A stretch of 6,910 nt of DNA from Ilumatobacteraceae bacterium (GTDB lineage Bacteria > Actinomycetota > Acidimicrobiia > Acidimicrobiales > Ilumatobacteraceae), in assembly GCA_021741795.1 (NCBI GenBank), contig JAIOXC010000071.1, forward strand, positions 1 to 6,910, written 5' to 3'. The translations under genes and the position numbers were made by a program. How positions within the stretch are numbered: position 1 is the first letter of the stretch; each line of letters begins with the position of its first letter. The notes below the pieces were generated by a model. It ran no database searches. It was not told where the DNA came from and was given only the letters and a program-made list of their open reading frames with translations. Below, one piece after another: positions 6,347 to 6,910 of the stretch.

Positions 6347-6350
6347 TCTG

Positions 6351-6910
6351 ATGAAATCGTCCCTCAATGGCTTGATCGATGAGTCGGTCACCATCATCCG
6401 CGAAGTGGCTGCCGAGTTTGAGCGCCCAGTGCTGCTGTTTTCGGGTGGCAAAGACTCGGTCGTGATGCTGCATTTGGCTGTGCGCGCCTTTGCCCCCGCC
6501 CGCATTCCTTTCCCTGTCATGCATATTGATACCGGCCACAACTTTGCAGAAGTGATCGAGTTTCGCGATCGCTGTGTTGCCGACATGGGTGTACAACTCA
6601 TCGTCGGTTCTGTGCAGGCGTCTATCGACTCTGGCCGCATTGCCGACGTAACGGGGCCTCGCGCAAGTCGCAACCCTTTACAGACCGTGACACTGCTCGA
6701 CTCGATAGCCGAACACAAGTTTGACGCAGTGTTTGGTGGTGCTCGCCGCGACGAAGAACGGGCACGCGCAAAAGAGCGCGTGTATTCGCATCGCGATTCT
6801 TTTGGTCAATGGGATCCAAAAAATCAGCGCCCAGAGTTGTGGGGCATTTACAACGGTCGTCATCGCCAAGGTGAACACTTCCGCATCTTCCCTATCTCCA
6901 ACTGGACCGA
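6351..6910 (+). CDS. cysD: Sulfate adenylyltransferase subunit 2, N-terminal part (cut by window edge)
   Basis: CysD is the catalytic ATP-pyrophosphatase subunit of ATP sulfurylase. With the GTPase CysN it makes adenosine 5'-phosphosulfate from ATP and sulfate, the first cytoplasmic step of sulfate assimilation. The 186 visible codons (of about 300 usual) are uninterrupted. The PP-loop 'FSGGKDS' is at 30-36, followed by 'FPVMHIDTGHNF' (54-65), 'TGPRASRNPLQTVTLLD' (101-117), 'FGGARRDEERARAKERVYSHRD' (128-149) and 'QWDPKNQRPELW' (153-164), all characteristic of CysD rather than of PAPS reductase. The start is fixed by an in-frame stop at 6342-6344, with only the ATG at 6351 between it and conserved sequence. 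No Shine-Dalgarno sequence is visible. It is transcribed away from the transporter operon, and cysN is expected to follow beyond the window. Confidence 0.97.
   Translation, partial: MKSSLNGLIDESVTIIREVAAEFERPVLLFSGGKDSVVMLHLAVRAFAPARIPFPVMHIDTGHNFAEVIEFRDRCVADMGVQLIVGSVQASIDSGRIADVTGPRASRNPLQTVTLLDSIAEHKFDAVFGGARRDEERARAKERVYSHRDSFGQWDPKNQRPELWGIYNGRHRQGEHFRIFPISNWT

Noticed and set aside
6160..6350. Purine or SAM riboswitch in either leader
   Set aside because: The leaders are only about 60-70 bases long on the predicted starts, and I could not find the conserved junction or core motifs of those riboswitches.

Overview
The window looks like ordinary chromosomal DNA from an actinobacterium-like organism. 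Base composition is close to balanced by eye, genes are packed with overlapping start and stop codons, and the inositol-monophosphatase-like protein and the sulfate adenylyltransferase subunit both read like actinobacterial family members. A freshwater or marine Acidimicrobiia-type organism would fit, but that placement is inference. There are no mobile elements, rRNA, tRNA or CRISPR arrays.

Layout. Positions 1-6159 are a six-gene run on the minus strand. Read in the direction of transcription it holds: a BMP-family substrate-binding lipoprotein (4981-6159), a double-domain ABC ATPase (3426-4973), two integral-membrane permeases (2314-3429 and 1379-2317), an inositol-monophosphatase-family phosphatase (604-1374), and the first 204 codons of a CorA-type Mg2+/Co2+ channel (1-614, cut by the window edge). 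Gene-to-gene distances are +7, -4, -4, +4 and -11 bases, so one transcript with translational coupling is the simplest reading. Positions 6160-6350 are a 191-base divergent intergenic region. On the plus strand, cysD (sulfate adenylyltransferase subunit 2) starts at 6351 and runs off the right edge.

How the genes work together. The first four genes form a complete importer of the BmpA/NupNOPQ (PnrA) type. Characterised relatives take up nucleosides or purines, while automated annotation often calls them 'simple sugar' transporters. The lipoprotein captures the ligand outside the membrane, the two permeases form the pore and the ATPase drives it. The phosphatase and CorA are appended to this operon. 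Both are linked to Mg2+ in a general way, since the phosphatase family is Mg2+-dependent and CorA imports Mg2+, but a functional link to the importer is not proven. The divergent cysD opens a sulfate-assimilation operon.

What deserves a second look is mostly regulatory. The bmp leader holds a concentric, almost perfect 36-base palindrome and a second 15-base palindrome next to the ribosome binding site. A perfect 10-bp GC-rich hairpin lies just inside the ATPase gene, right after the lipoprotein gene. Two sets of short direct repeats and a start-codon-spanning inverted repeat lie in front of cysD. No clearly new multi-gene system is visible.
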